Counted from the stretch's first letter, positions 51,872 through 61,006 are shown. The stretch is 64,000 nt of DNA from Lacibacter cauensis (GCF_007830055.1 NZ_VLLE01000006.1:310001-374000); one strand, 5' to 3'. Notes: generated by a model not told the origin, from the sequence alone. Translations and numbers: made by a program.

Positions 51872-54763
51872 ATGAAAAAGTTATTCCTGTTATTATTATT
51901 ACCCCTTGCTCTTGGTGCCCAAAACACCATTGGCCTGCCCGATGTTATCAATTATTCCAAGCAATCGTACAGTGCCGGATTGCAGAACTGGGATATCAAA
52001 CAGGATAAAAACGGCATTATTTACTTTGCCAATAACGAAGGACTGTTGAGTTTCGATGGCCGCTACTGGAACCTTTACCCCCTGCCCAACCGCACCATTG
52101 TACGCTCCATAGAAATTGGCAGCGACAACAGAATTTATGTTGGCGGACAGGATGAGCTCGGTTATTTCGCCCCCGGTACAAATGGCCGGCTGGTTTACCA
52201 CCCGTTGAACCAGTTACTGCCGGCCAGAGATCAATCGTTCGGCGATGTGTGGGATATTGTTTCGTTTAAAAAGGATGTGTTCTTCCGTACCAATAACCGC
52301 ATTTTCAAATTCAGCAATGAGGCCGTGGCCACATTTAAAGCCGCATCGGAATGGTCGTTCCTGGGTATTTGCAACAACAAACTGTACGCACACGATTTTT
52401 CGGGCGGGTTGATGCAGTTTGAAAACAACGTAATGATGCCATTGGTACTTACGGGCAGTTTTCCGAAAACCGATCCTGTTACAGCTGTATTACCGGCTGC
52501 AAACGGCAACATCCTTGTTACCACTTTAAAAAACGGTATCTATACCATTACAGGTACTACGCTCAACAAATTTTCATCGCCCAATAACAGTCTGTTCGAA
52601 AATGAACGTATTTATGCAGCAACACGCATTAATAAAGACTGGATTGCCCTGGCTACCAACAACAGCGGTGTATATATTATTGATGCGTTGGGCAACATCA
52701 TCCAGAGTTTTGCAAAAGCAGAAGGATTACAGAACAACAATGTGCTGAGTATTTTTCTCGATAACCAAAGTAATCTCTGGCTGGGGCTCGATAATGGCAT
52801 TGATTTTATTGCCTACAACAGCGCTGTAAAACATCTTACCCCTTACGGACAGGATGGCTCGGGCTATACGGCACGTATTTATAACAATAGGCTATACACC
52901 GGTACCTCAAACGGCGTGTTTAGTGTTAGCCTGCAGCAAATGCAGGATCTCAGTTTCAGTAAAGGAAATTTTACACCGGTTAGCAATACCAAAGGGCAAA
53001 CATGGAACCTTACAGAAATTAATAACCAGCTTTTACTGGGCCATCACGAAGGTGCATTCATTATTAAAGACAATACAGCCGTTCCTTTTTCAAGTACACC
53101 CGGCTTCTGGAATTTCATTCCCCTGTCAACCACTTTTCCAACACAAAAAATAGTATCGGGTACTTACCGTAACCTGCAGTTCTTCGACTATAAGAATGGC
53201 CAGTTTATTTCTGCAGGTGAAGTCAACGATTTAATTGAGTCGTGCAGGTTTGTAACCATTGATGAAAACGATCATATCTGGGTATCGCATCCCTATCATG
53301 GGGTGTACGAGGTTAGCCCTGCTGCAAATGGTTTTACCAATAAGATTTATACAGACAAAGACGGTTTACCCTCTATCCTCAATAACCATGTGTACAATGT
53401 AAAAAGCGAAGTGGTTGTTGCTACAGAAAAAGGTGTGTACAGTTTCAACCGTACAAAAAAACAATTTGAGCCTTCTGCTTTCTACAAAAAAATATTGGGC
53501 GATCAGAGTATCCGTTATCTGAAAGAAGATGCAGCCGGCAACATCTGGTTCATCCACGAAAAAACATTGGGTGTAATTGATCTGTCGGGTAAGCAACCGG
53601 TAATTATTTATTTGCCGGAGTTGAATAACAAGATGCTGAGCGGGTTTGAATTTATTTACCCGGTTAATGAAAATAATATTTTTTTGGGTGGTGAAAAAGG
53701 ATTCTACCACATCAACTACGAAAAATATAAACAACATGTTTCCAACCTGCGTGTACAGGTGCGTACTGTACGCATCATCAGCGATCAGGATAGTCTTTTG
53801 TTTGGCGGCTACTTTACCAATGTAAACGAAAAACAGGAGCAGGATGCAGCTGCTGCACCAAACGTAGCCAACCGCTTTAAAACAATCCGCTTTGAATTTG
53901 CTTCGCCTCTTTTTGGCTTGCAACCTAATCTTGAATACAGCTACCGTTTGAAAGGATTTGATAATAACTGGAGCGAATGGAACAAACGAACTGAAAAAGA
54001 ATACACCAACCTGCCTGCAGGCAACTACATTTTTGAAGTGAAAGTGCGCAACAACCTTGGCAACGAAAGTGCAGCTGCCGTATATGCTTTTGAAATGTTA
54101 CCACCCTGGTACGAAACTACCTGGGCTTACCTGTTATACTTTGTGCTTTTTGCAGCTGGTATTTACACGTTGTACAAATGGCAGATAAAGAAATTTAAAG
54201 AGCAGCAGGCCAAGCACGAAGAAGAGCAGAAACGTTTACTCTACATACACGAACTGGAACGCAGCAAAACCGAAACAGAACTGGTTACACTACGTAACGA
54301 AAAACTGGAAGTAGAAATCAATTTCAAAAACTCGGAGTTAGCATCATCGGCCATGCACCTGGTAAAAAAAGGCGAGTTGCTGACAAAAATTAAATCGGAA
54401 CTGGAGCATGTAATGAAGGGGCTCGATAATCCCAAAGCCATCCAGGAGCTGAAGAAAATGATCAAGACTTTGAGCGAAGATGACCAGATGGACCAGGAAT
54501 GGGAAAACTTCACCAAACACTTCGATAAAGTGCACAGCGACTTTGTGGTTAGCCTCAAAGAAAAACATCCATCCATTACGAATAATGAAATTAAACTTTG
54601 TGCATACCTGCGTATGAATTTATCAACGAAGGAAATTGCCCAACTGATGAACATTTCCGTGCGTGGGGTAGAAATAAGCCGCTATCGTCTGCGCAAAAAG
54701 CTCGGCATTGCATCGGAAGTAAGCCTGTTCGATTACCTCATTAACCTGCACAGCGAAAGCTAA
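51872..54763 (+). CDS. membrane-spanning PUL regulator: beta-propeller sensor, Y_Y_Y domain and LuxR-type HTH
   Basis: A 963-residue sensor-regulator. It opens with a signal/anchor (MKKLFLLLLLPLALGAQ), then a periplasmic Reg_prop beta-propeller region (about 30-665; repeats such as GLLSFDGRYWNLYPL, LQNNNVLSIFLDNQSNLWLGLDNGIDFI), a Y_Y_Y domain (670-735; LEYSYRLKGFDNNWSEWN), one membrane span (about 750-770), a coiled coil, and a C-terminal LuxR/GerE-type helix-turn-helix (ITNNEIKLCAYLRMNLSTKEIAQLMNISVRGVEISRYRLRKKL). It has neither kinase nor receiver domain, so it resembles SusR-like one-component regulators rather than hybrid two-component systems. It probably senses glucan fragments and switches on the divergent susC operon. 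The ATG at 51872 is preferred to an in-frame TTG at 51863. Confidence 0.9.
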   Translation: MKKLFLLLLLPLALGAQNTIGLPDVINYSKQSYSAGLQNWDIKQDKNGIIYFANNEGLLSFDGRYWNLYPLPNRTIVRSIEIGSDNRIYVGGQDELGYFAPGTNGRLVYHPLNQLLPARDQSFGDVWDIVSFKKDVFFRTNNRIFKFSNEAVATFKAASEWSFLGICNNKLYAHDFSGGLMQFENNVMMPLVLTGSFPKTDPVTAVLPAANGNILVTTLKNGIYTITGTTLNKFSSPNNSLFENERIYAATRINKDWIALATNNSGVYIIDALGNIIQSFAKAEGLQNNNVLSIFLDNQSNLWLGLDNGIDFIAYNSAVKHLTPYGQDGSGYTARIYNNRLYTGTSNGVFSVSLQQMQDLSFSKGNFTPVSNTKGQTWNLTEINNQLLLGHHEGAFIIKDNTAVPFSSTPGFWNFIPLSTTFPTQKIVSGTYRNLQFFDYKNGQFISAGEVNDLIESCRFVTIDENDHIWVSHPYHGVYEVSPAANGFTNKIYTDKDGLPSILNNHVYNVKSEVVVATEKGVYSFNRTKKQFEPSAFYKKILGDQSIRYLKEDAAGNIWFIHEKTLGVIDLSGKQPVIIYLPELNNKMLSGFEFIYPVNENNIFLGGEKGFYHINYEKYKQHVSNLRVQVRTVRIISDQDSLLFGGYFTNVNEKQEQDAAAAPNVANRFKTIRFEFASPLFGLQPNLEYSYRLKGFDNNWSEWNKRTEKEYTNLPAGNYIFEVKVRNNLGNESAAAVYAFEMLPPWYETTWAYLLYFVLFAAGIYTLYKWQIKKFKEQQAKHEEEQKRLLYIHELERSKTETELVTLRNEKLEVEINFKNSELASSAMHLVKKGELLTKIKSELEHVMKGLDNPKAIQELKKMIKTLSEDDQMDQEWENFTKHFDKVHSDFVVSLKEKHPSITNNEIKLCAYLRMNLSTKEIAQLMNISVRGVEISRYRLRKKLGIASEVSLFDYLINLHSES

Positions 54764-54803
54764 GCAACTACCTGTTAAGTTCTGACGGGCATCACAGCAA
54801 CTG

Positions 54804-54828
54804 CTGACTGTCTTCATTTCACAGTCAG
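54804..54828 (+). terminator. stem-loop after the PUL regulator
   Basis: CTGACTGT (54804-54811) pairs with ACAGTCAG (54821-54828) with a 9-base loop, 41 bp past the regulator stop. A short AT-rich stretch (GAATATTT) follows rather than a T-run, so termination strength is doubtful. Confidence 0.5.
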
Positions 54829-54864
54829 GAATATTTGTACACATTTGAGTACAAGTAGCCGTGT

Positions 54865-55629
54865 ATGTTTGCCAATCTAAAACAGCTTCTCACCGAAACA
54901 GGGCGCTTGGGACGATTTGCTTCGCACTTCTTTCCGCAAACATTCCAGGCACGTTTTGAACTTGCAGAGTTTATACGGCAATGCTATATCATCGGCTACA
55001 AATCATTTCCACTTGTTGGGCTTACAGGTTTTATTATGGGCCTGGTGTTAACCATGCAACTGCGGCCTGCTTTACTCGATTACGGTGTTGCAACCGAACT
55101 GCCCGAAATGGTAGGCATTGCCATTGTGCGTGAAATTGGTCCTGTTATTACCGCACTCATTTTTGCAGGAAAAATAGGTAGCAGTATTGGTGCAGAACTC
55201 GGAAGCATGCGTGTTACCGAACAAATTGATGCCATGGAAGTAAGTGGCACCAACCCTTATAAATTTTTGGTGGTAACAAGAGTATTGGCTGCAACAGTTA
55301 TGCTGCCGTTATTGGTTATTACCGGCGATGCCATTTCGCTGTATGGTTCGTACGTGGGTGTAAATATCAGGGGTACTACCAGCTTTCAACTGTTTTTTAA
55401 AATGGTGTTCGATGGTCTTGCTTTCAGCGATGTAATGCCGGCTGTTATTAAATCGTTCTTTTTTGGATTTGCAGTGGGTATGATTGGTTGTTACAAAGGT
55501 TTTAATGCAGACAAAGGAACGGAAGGTGTTGGACGTGCAGCCAACTCTGCAGTTGTTATTAGTTCCGTGGCCGTTTTCATACTCGATTTGCTGGCAGTAC
55601 AAATAACCGATCTGTTTGGTCTTAATTAA
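54865..55629 (+). CDS. mlaE: MlaE-family lipid ABC transporter permease
   Basis: A 254-residue permease with five to six membrane spans and the MlaE signature VREIGPVITALIFAGKIGSSIGAELGSMRVTEQIDAMEV (about 90-130). In the Mla system MlaE, MlaF and MlaD move phospholipids between the inner and outer membranes. The ATG at 54865 starts MFANLKQLLTETG. The stop lies 7 bp before the mlaF ATG, so the three genes form an operon. mlaB and mlaC are absent here, as usual for Bacteroidota. Confidence 0.93.
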   Translation: MFANLKQLLTETGRLGRFASHFFPQTFQARFELAEFIRQCYIIGYKSFPLVGLTGFIMGLVLTMQLRPALLDYGVATELPEMVGIAIVREIGPVITALIFAGKIGSSIGAELGSMRVTEQIDAMEVSGTNPYKFLVVTRVLAATVMLPLLVITGDAISLYGSYVGVNIRGTTSFQLFFKMVFDGLAFSDVMPAVIKSFFFGFAVGMIGCYKGFNADKGTEGVGRAANSAVVISSVAVFILDLLAVQITDLFGLN

Positions 55630-55636
55630 AATAGAA

Positions 55637-56434
55637 ATGACAGGTGATCAAACCATATTCAACAGCAACACAGATGATACAATACCTGTCATTCGTATTG
55701 AACATCTGTACAAATCGTTTGGCAACAATGCCGTGCTGAAAGATTTTACCATGCAGTTGTACAAAGGTGAAAATCTGGTTGTGCTGGGCAAATCCGGTTC
55801 GGGTAAATCAGTATTGATCAAATGCATCATTGGCTTACTGGAACAAGACAGCGGAACGATTGATGTGTTGGGAAGTGATGTGCAGAATTTAGATGAAAAA
55901 GAACTCGATGAGCTGCGTGCAAAAGTGGGCTTTCTTTTTCAAAGCAATGCATTATATGATAGCATGACGGTGCGGGAAAATCTAGAATTTCCGTTACGCC
56001 GGCACTGGATAAAAATGAGTACAGAAGAAACCAATGAACGGGTGAAAGAAGTGCTGCACAATGTTGGCCTGGAACATACAGTTGATATGATGCCATCGGA
56101 ACTTTCGGGTGGTATGCGGAAACGCATCGCCTTGGCCCGTACATTGATCTTGAATCCGGATATTATGTTGTACGATGAACCGACCACCGGCCTCGACCCT
56201 ATCACTGCAAAAGAAATCAGTGAGCTGATTCTGAACCTCGGTGAAAAATACAACACCTCCTCCATCATCATATCGCACGACATGAACTGCATACGCATGA
56301 CCGCCGACCGTATTGTAATGCTGATTGATGGTTGCTGTTATGCACAGGGAACCTTTACCCAACTGGAACAAAACAATGATGCATCTGTAAAACAATTTTT
56401 TGAACAATGGCAAAGCAAACATTCAATAATATAA
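55637..56434 (+). CDS. mlaF: MlaF-family lipid ABC transporter ATP-binding protein
   Basis: A 265-residue ATPase that powers the MlaE permease. It has Walker A GKSGSGKS (about 51-58), signature LSGGMRKR, Walker B IMLYDEPTTGLDP and the switch histidine in IIISHDM. The ATG at 55637 is preferred to an upstream in-frame TTG at 55616 that overlaps mlaE. Its 3' end overlaps the mlaD start by 28 bp. Confidence 0.93.
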   Translation: MTGDQTIFNSNTDDTIPVIRIEHLYKSFGNNAVLKDFTMQLYKGENLVVLGKSGSGKSVLIKCIIGLLEQDSGTIDVLGSDVQNLDEKELDELRAKVGFLFQSNALYDSMTVRENLEFPLRRHWIKMSTEETNERVKEVLHNVGLEHTVDMMPSELSGGMRKRIALARTLILNPDIMLYDEPTTGLDPITAKEISELILNLGEKYNTSSIIISHDMNCIRMTADRIVMLIDGCCYAQGTFTQLEQNNDASVKQFFEQWQSKHSII

Positions 56435-57381
56435 AGCTGGGCCTGTTTATACTGGCCGGCTTACTGCTGCTGATAATTGGCTTATATCTTATTGGCAGAG
56501 ACAGTAATCTGTTTGGCCGCAACTATACGTTGCACGTACAGTTTGCACATGTACAAGGGCTTACTCCCGGTAACAATGTACGTTATGCGGGCATACAGGT
56601 AGGTACCGTTAAAAAAATAAAAATCCTGAACGATACGCTCATAGATGTAAGCATGTTGATTGAAAAACGCATGCAGCAGTTTATAAGAATAAACGACCAG
56701 GTAATCATTTCAACCGATGGTTTGATGGGCAATAAAATGCTGCAGATTACGGCAGCAAAAGATGGCTCTGCATTTGCAAAAGAAGGCGATGTACTCCGCA
56801 GTAAAACCATGCTTAATATTGATGAGATGCTTGTGGTATTGAACAAGAGTAACCAGAACATTGCTGTAATATCGGAAGAATTAAAAGCAGCCGTTATACG
56901 ACTTAACAACAGCGAAGCATTGTGGAACCTGCTCAACAATAAATTACTGCCGCAGCAATTATTGGCATCAACTGCAAACATCCGTGCAGCCACAGCAAAA
57001 GCAAATCTGCTGGCAAACGATCTGCATACCATTATTGCTGATGTAAAAGCTAGTAAAGGATCAATGGGGCAACTGCTGAGAGATACTGCTATTGCTTACC
57101 ATCTTACAACAGCCATCGACAAAATAAAAACTGTAGGCGACGAAGCCGATTCGCTGGCGAATGAATTAAATGCATTGACACATTCTGTTCAAAACGATGT
57201 CAACAATGGTAAGGGCACCATCCATGCACTGCTGAAAGATTCATCGTTGGTGAAAAAACTGAACAACAGTCTGCAGAATATTGAAAAAGGAACAGAAGGC
57301 TTTAACCAGAACATGGAAGCACTGAAAAGTAATTTCCTGTTTCGGGGATATTTTAAAAGACTGGAGAAAAAGAAAAAGTAA
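56407..57381 (+). CDS. mlaD: MlaD-family (MCE domain) substrate-binding protein
   Basis: A 324-residue protein with one membrane anchor (10-30; LGLFILAGLLLLIIGLYLI) and an MCE domain (about 38-115; FAHVQGLTPGNNVRYAGIQVGTVKKIKI, STDGLMGNKML). A long helical C-terminal part (150-310) would extend toward the outer membrane. It completes the mlaEFD operon. The lipid carried is unknown. Confidence 0.92.
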   Translation: MAKQTFNNIKLGLFILAGLLLLIIGLYLIGRDSNLFGRNYTLHVQFAHVQGLTPGNNVRYAGIQVGTVKKIKILNDTLIDVSMLIEKRMQQFIRINDQVIISTDGLMGNKMLQITAAKDGSAFAKEGDVLRSKTMLNIDEMLVVLNKSNQNIAVISEELKAAVIRLNNSEALWNLLNNKLLPQQLLASTANIRAATAKANLLANDLHTIIADVKASKGSMGQLLRDTAIAYHLTTAIDKIKTVGDEADSLANELNALTHSVQNDVNNGKGTIHALLKDSSLVKKLNNSLQNIEKGTEGFNQNMEALKSNFLFRGYFKRLEKKKK

Positions 57382-57407
57382 TTTCGATAGTACGATAGAT
57401 CTATTTT

Positions 57408-57794
57408 TTACACCGCCCATTTCCCTTTCAGCTGCCAGGTAAGCAACAACATCATTATTGCAATAAACAGGTACACAAACTGCAGCCAATGCAGTGTATT
57501 AATCAATAACATCTGTGCCAGTATCCAGCCAATTAAAACAACAGAAGAAGCCATTGCCCAGCTGTAACGAAACGGATGCGACAGCATATTAAAAACAGCT
57601 GCCACAAGATTTATTCCACCAACAATTACCGCCAAAATAATACCCGGCACAAGAAAAGAACGGAATGGAGTTCCGCTAAGCAATGTTGTTGAAAGTTGCA
57701 GCAACGAACCATCGGGGTAACTCACCAGTAATAACCCGGAAATGCTGGCTGTAAGTGCTGTAAAAGCAAGCAGCAAAAAAAGAAGCCATCGCAT
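57408..57794 (-). CDS. small membrane protein, unrecognised
   Basis: From the ATG at 57794 the product has 128 residues and four hydrophobic spans (about 3-22, 40-62, 68-88, 98-120). The frame continues upstream to 57896, but that part (MMSVSRCNTTTHRNN) lacks any feature and overlaps the divergent gene. No family is recognised. It converges with mlaD, with ATAGATCTATTTTTT in the gap as a possible weak terminator. Confidence 0.6.
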   Translation of the reverse strand: MRWLLFLLLAFTALTASISGLLLVSYPDGSLLQLSTTLLSGTPFRSFLVPGIILAVIVGGINLVAAVFNMLSHPFRYSWAMASSVVLIGWILAQMLLINTLHWLQFVYLFIAIMMLLLTWQLKGKWAV

Positions 57795-57947
57795 AACTGT
57801 ACTATTTAGATGAACAATACAAAAATTATACAAAACAAGTGAGGCCCTGGGGTTATTTCTATGAGTTGTTGTATTGCAACGGCTGACACTCATCATTGGA
57901 AATCACATCTTCTGCAGTTTAACTTACGGATGCTAAAACCAAAAATT

Positions 57948-58469
57948 ATGGTACAGGAAAATCAAACCATCAGCACACTGCATCAGTTGCTCGATTACGA
58001 AGCAGGTAAATTTTCAAGTGCAGAACATCAACTTCACCGTGAACTGCAGCAATGGATCAACACAGCCAGTTCTGTAAAACTGAAAGCTGTACTGCAGCGT
58101 TACCTGCACGACATTGAAAACCACCTGCAACAGATGGATGAGTTCATTAAACAGGAAAGCCTCATGTCGGTTCGTTTAAATAGCCGACTGATGAAAGCCT
58201 ATATTGATGAAACCAACGAAACGCTGCTTGTTTGCAGCGATCCTGAAGTAAAGGATGCCTGTTTGCTTGCAGGTATTCAGCTTATTAATCATTACAAAAT
58301 AAGTGCATACGGTACGGCTGCTGCATTTGCCAATGCACTGGAAATGGGAAAAGCTGCACAGTTTTTTCACCAGGCCGAAGTAAACGAAAAACAAATCGAC
58401 GACAGGTTATCGCAACTCGCACTGTATGAAATCAACAGCAGAGCAAAAGCACCCATTACATTGCCCTAA
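57948..58469 (+). CDS. DUF892 (YciE/YciF-like) ferritin-like protein
   Basis: The 173-residue protein is all-helical and matches the DUF892 family: LHQLLDYEAGKFSSAEHQLHRELQQWI near the start and LLAGIQLINHYKISAYGTAAAFANALEMGKAAQFFHQAEVNEKQIDDRL near the end. YciE/YciF proteins are ferritin-like dimers induced in stress; metal binding in them is variable. The ATG at 57948 (MVQENQT) is chosen; another is at 57930. The 3' end overlaps nothing and the hydrolase gene begins 10 bp later. Confidence 0.8.
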   Translation: MVQENQTISTLHQLLDYEAGKFSSAEHQLHRELQQWINTASSVKLKAVLQRYLHDIENHLQQMDEFIKQESLMSVRLNSRLMKAYIDETNETLLVCSDPEVKDACLLAGIQLINHYKISAYGTAAAFANALEMGKAAQFFHQAEVNEKQIDDRLSQLALYEINSRAKAPITLP

Positions 58470-58479
58470 ACCCATTATT

Positions 58480-59151
58480 ATGAATTTCAGATTCAACAAC
58501 GAAGTAGATATTCCACTGGCCGATGTATTGCTGAAAGGTGAATTAACGATTCCACTTTCCGCAGAAGCCATTGTTATTTTTTCGCATGGAAGCGGCAGCA
58601 GCAGAAACAGTCCACGTAATAAAATGGTAGCGTCTTACCTGCACCAGCATAACATCGGCACATTGCTGTTCGATTTGCTTACGCCGGATGAAGACTTGCA
58701 ATACCAAACCCGCTTTGATATTGCTTTACTTGCCCAACGCCTGTATGGCGCAACAAGATGGCTGCAGAAACAACCTGCTGCACACAACTGCACACTCGGT
58801 TTTTTTGGTGCAAGTACAGGTGCAGCTTCTGCATTAAAAGCATCGGTACGCCTGTCCGAAATTGAAGCAGTGGTTTGCAGAGGCGGACGACCCGATCTTG
58901 CAGCGCAGGATCTTCCACAGGTAAAAGCTCCTGTATTGCTGATTGTTGGCAGTTACGATACCGATGTACTGGCACTGAACCGCAATGCCTACAACATGCT
59001 CACCTGCAGAAGAAGACTGGATATTGTTGAAAATGCAACACACCTGTTTGAAGAAGACGGTAAAATGGAAATAGTAGAAAAGCTGGCCTGTAAATGGTTC
59101 GAACAGCATTTGCTCATGGCCGATCATCATGTTCACAAATCAGCTTTATGA
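58480..59151 (+). CDS. dienelactone-hydrolase-like alpha/beta hydrolase
   Basis: A 223-residue cytosolic hydrolase. SHGSGSSRNSPRN (35-47) forms the oxyanion region, the nucleophile is S112 in GASTGA, the acid D160 or D162 in VGSYDTD, and the base H188 in ATHLF. The ATG at 58480 (MNFRFNNEVD) is chosen over an earlier in-frame start at 58426 that lies inside the DUF892 gene. Its TGA overlaps the start of the phosphoribosyltransferase gene (ATGA). In other phyla, this hydrolase type and a phosphoribosyltransferase are found fused into one protein, which supports a joint role. Confidence 0.85.
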   Translation: MNFRFNNEVDIPLADVLLKGELTIPLSAEAIVIFSHGSGSSRNSPRNKMVASYLHQHNIGTLLFDLLTPDEDLQYQTRFDIALLAQRLYGATRWLQKQPAAHNCTLGFFGASTGAASALKASVRLSEIEAVVCRGGRPDLAAQDLPQVKAPVLLIVGSYDTDVLALNRNAYNMLTCRRRLDIVENATHLFEEDGKMEIVEKLACKWFEQHLLMADHHVHKSAL

Positions 59152-59801
59152 CCTATGCAGACAGAAAAGATGCCGGGCTGAAACTGGCTTTCCAGTTACG
59201 CAAGTTTGTAATGGACGATTGCGTGATTTGTGCTATACCACGTGGCGGCGTACCGGTGGCATTTGAAGTAGCAGCATCGCTGCACTTTCCTTTGCAATTG
59301 GTGCTAACAAAAAAGATTGGTCACCCGGTAAATAAAGAGTACGCCATTGGTGCAGCCAGTTTACACAGCTACTTTGTATGGGCCGATGAACATGTTAGTG
59401 AAGACTATGTAAAAGCCGAAGTAGAACGCATACAAACACGGTTACGGGAAATGCAGGATAAGTTCATTACAGGCAAAACGAAATTCAGCTTAAAAGGAAA
59501 AACCGTAATAATCGTCGACGATGGAGTTGCTACCGGCAATACCATACTGGCTACTATTCAACTGTTGCGAAAGGATGAGCCATTAAAAATTGTGGTAGCT
59601 GTACCGGTAGCTTCATCGCAGGCGTATCAACATTTACAAAAAGATGCCGACGAAGTAGTGTGTCTGCACATTGCCGAATACTTTACCGGTGTTGGTGCGT
59701 TTTACGACGACTTTGCACAAGTAACTGATGAAGAAGTAAACAACTACCTTAACGAAATGGAGCACATCTATCAACACACCGAAACAAACAGCAATCAGTG
59801 A
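59148..59801 (+). CDS. phosphoribosyltransferase-like protein
   Basis: A 217-residue type I phosphoribosyltransferase fold. It starts MTYADRKDAGLKLAFQL and has CAIPRGGVPVAFEVA (28-42) and the PRPP-binding motif VIIVDDGVATGNT (120-132). This subgroup has no proven base substrate and is often located next to hydrolases, Hsp20 or erythromycin-esterase genes in stress islands. The start overlaps the hydrolase stop by four bases. A small Hsp20-like gene follows. Confidence 0.88.
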   Translation: MTYADRKDAGLKLAFQLRKFVMDDCVICAIPRGGVPVAFEVAASLHFPLQLVLTKKIGHPVNKEYAIGAASLHSYFVWADEHVSEDYVKAEVERIQTRLREMQDKFITGKTKFSLKGKTVIIVDDGVATGNTILATIQLLRKDEPLKIVVAVPVASSQAYQHLQKDADEVVCLHIAEYFTGVGAFYDDFAQVTDEEVNNYLNEMEHIYQHTETNSNQ

Positions 59802-59866
59802 TGCGTTAATCCGTCCGTTGAAAAGAAAATACAGGTTTGCAATTGCTCTCCACTAAAAACAACGGT

Positions 59867-60316
59867 ATGGAATACTATGCGCCCAAACAAGAAGTACATT
59901 ATTGTTACCCCGGCGAATACAAACTTCTTCCTGATCTGGAGTTGCTTTCAGATGAATTACGGAAACACCGGGAAGGAATTGTTTTACAGCCGCTCATTAA
60001 TATGAAAGAAGATGAAACTGCTGTTGTAATAGATGCAGCGGTACCCGGAGCCCGGCGGGAACATTTTTTAATTGAAGCAGAAGATCATGTTTTATCCATT
60101 GCATTGCTGATGAAATGTACTGCTGAGGAAGAACAGGATAATCACTTTCAGCTGCACGAGTTTAACTATGCCTGCTTTAACCGGCAGGTTGTGTTACCCC
60201 CAAATGCAAATCCTGAATTAGCTGTTGCCAGTTACAACAACGGCATGCTGCATGTATACCTGCCAAAAGAAAAAGAATCTGCTCCCAAACAAAAACTGCG
60301 TATTGTATTGTATTAG
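59867..60316 (+). CDS. Hsp20/alpha-crystallin-like small heat shock protein
   Basis: A 149-residue protein with an alpha-crystallin-like domain in the C-terminal two-thirds: DETAVVIDAAVPGARREHFLIEAEDHVLSIAL, then FNRQVVLPPNANPELAVASYNNGMLHVYLPK. The typical Hsp20 pattern (A-x-x-x-NGxL-x-V-x-xPK) is met by ASYNNGMLHVYLPK. The ATG at 59867 starts MEYYAPKQEVHY. It probably acts as an ATP-independent chaperone. It belongs to the stress-like group from 57948 to 61006. Confidence 0.82.
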   Translation: MEYYAPKQEVHYCYPGEYKLLPDLELLSDELRKHREGIVLQPLINMKEDETAVVIDAAVPGARREHFLIEAEDHVLSIALLMKCTAEEEQDNHFQLHEFNYACFNRQVVLPPNANPELAVASYNNGMLHVYLPKEKESAPKQKLRIVLY

Positions 60317-60367
60317 AACAATCCTGCACCAATTGAGTTGCTGAAGAACAATTTAAAAAGCAATTAT

Positions 60368-61006
60368 ATGAAAACGATTCAACAGATCGGTTTGTTGCTG
60401 CTGGCATCGTTGTTTGTAACAGCATGCAGCACCACAAAAATTACCAGCAGCTGGAAGGCTGCCAATGTTCAACCCAAACACTACAGCAAAATACTGGTGC
60501 TGGGGTTAATTAAAGACAGCGACCGCAGCCTGCAGGAAAAAATGGAAGCACATTTGGTGGATGATTTGAAAAGCAAAGGCTACAATGCTGTGGGCAGTTT
60601 GCAGGAGTTTGGCCCAAAAGCATTCAGCAATGTAACCGAAGCAGAAGCGCTTGCAAGACTAAAGCAAAGCAATATTGATGCAGTGGTAACCATTGTGCTA
60701 CTCGACAAACAAAAAGAACGCAACTATGTGCCCGGCCGCATGTACTACTCACCTTATGTGATGTACTATAACCGTTTCTGGCCATATTACGGTACATTGA
60801 ACTATCGTATTTACGAACCCGGCTATTATGTAACCGATACACGGTATTTCTGGGAAAGCAATGTGTACGAAGTAAGCACACAATCCTTGTTGTACTCGGT
60901 ACAAACAAAATCGTTCGACCCTGCAAATTCCGAAAGCCTGGGACATGAATACGGCAGATTGATTATTGCAGACATTGTGAAGAATAATATTCTGCTGCAA
61001 CAATAA
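60368..61006 (+). CDS. lipoprotein of the stress-like cluster (DUF4136-like)
   Basis: A 212-residue lipoprotein (MKTIQQIGLLLLASLFVTACS; lipobox VTAC, Cys 20). It begins TTKITSSWKAANVQPKHYSKILVLGLIKDSDRSLQEKMEAHLVDDLKSKGYNAVGS, a pattern shared with small Gram-negative lipoproteins that resemble DUF4136/LPS-assembly folds. A tyrosine-rich loop follows (YYSPYVMYYNRFWPYYGT). The ATG at 60368 precedes the signal. It follows the Hsp20-like gene by 51 bp and converges with the barrel gene on the minus strand. The function is unknown. Confidence 0.75.
   Translation: MKTIQQIGLLLLASLFVTACSTTKITSSWKAANVQPKHYSKILVLGLIKDSDRSLQEKMEAHLVDDLKSKGYNAVGSLQEFGPKAFSNVTEAEALARLKQSNIDAVVTIVLLDKQKERNYVPGRMYYSPYVMYYNRFWPYYGTLNYRIYEPGYYVTDTRYFWESNVYEVSTQSLLYSVQTKSFDPANSESLGHEYGRLIIADIVKNNILLQQ

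Noticed and set aside
57795-57896. Upstream extension of the small membrane protein to 57896
   Set aside because: The added residues have no hydrophobic or conserved character and the ATG at 57794 stands directly before the first membrane span.
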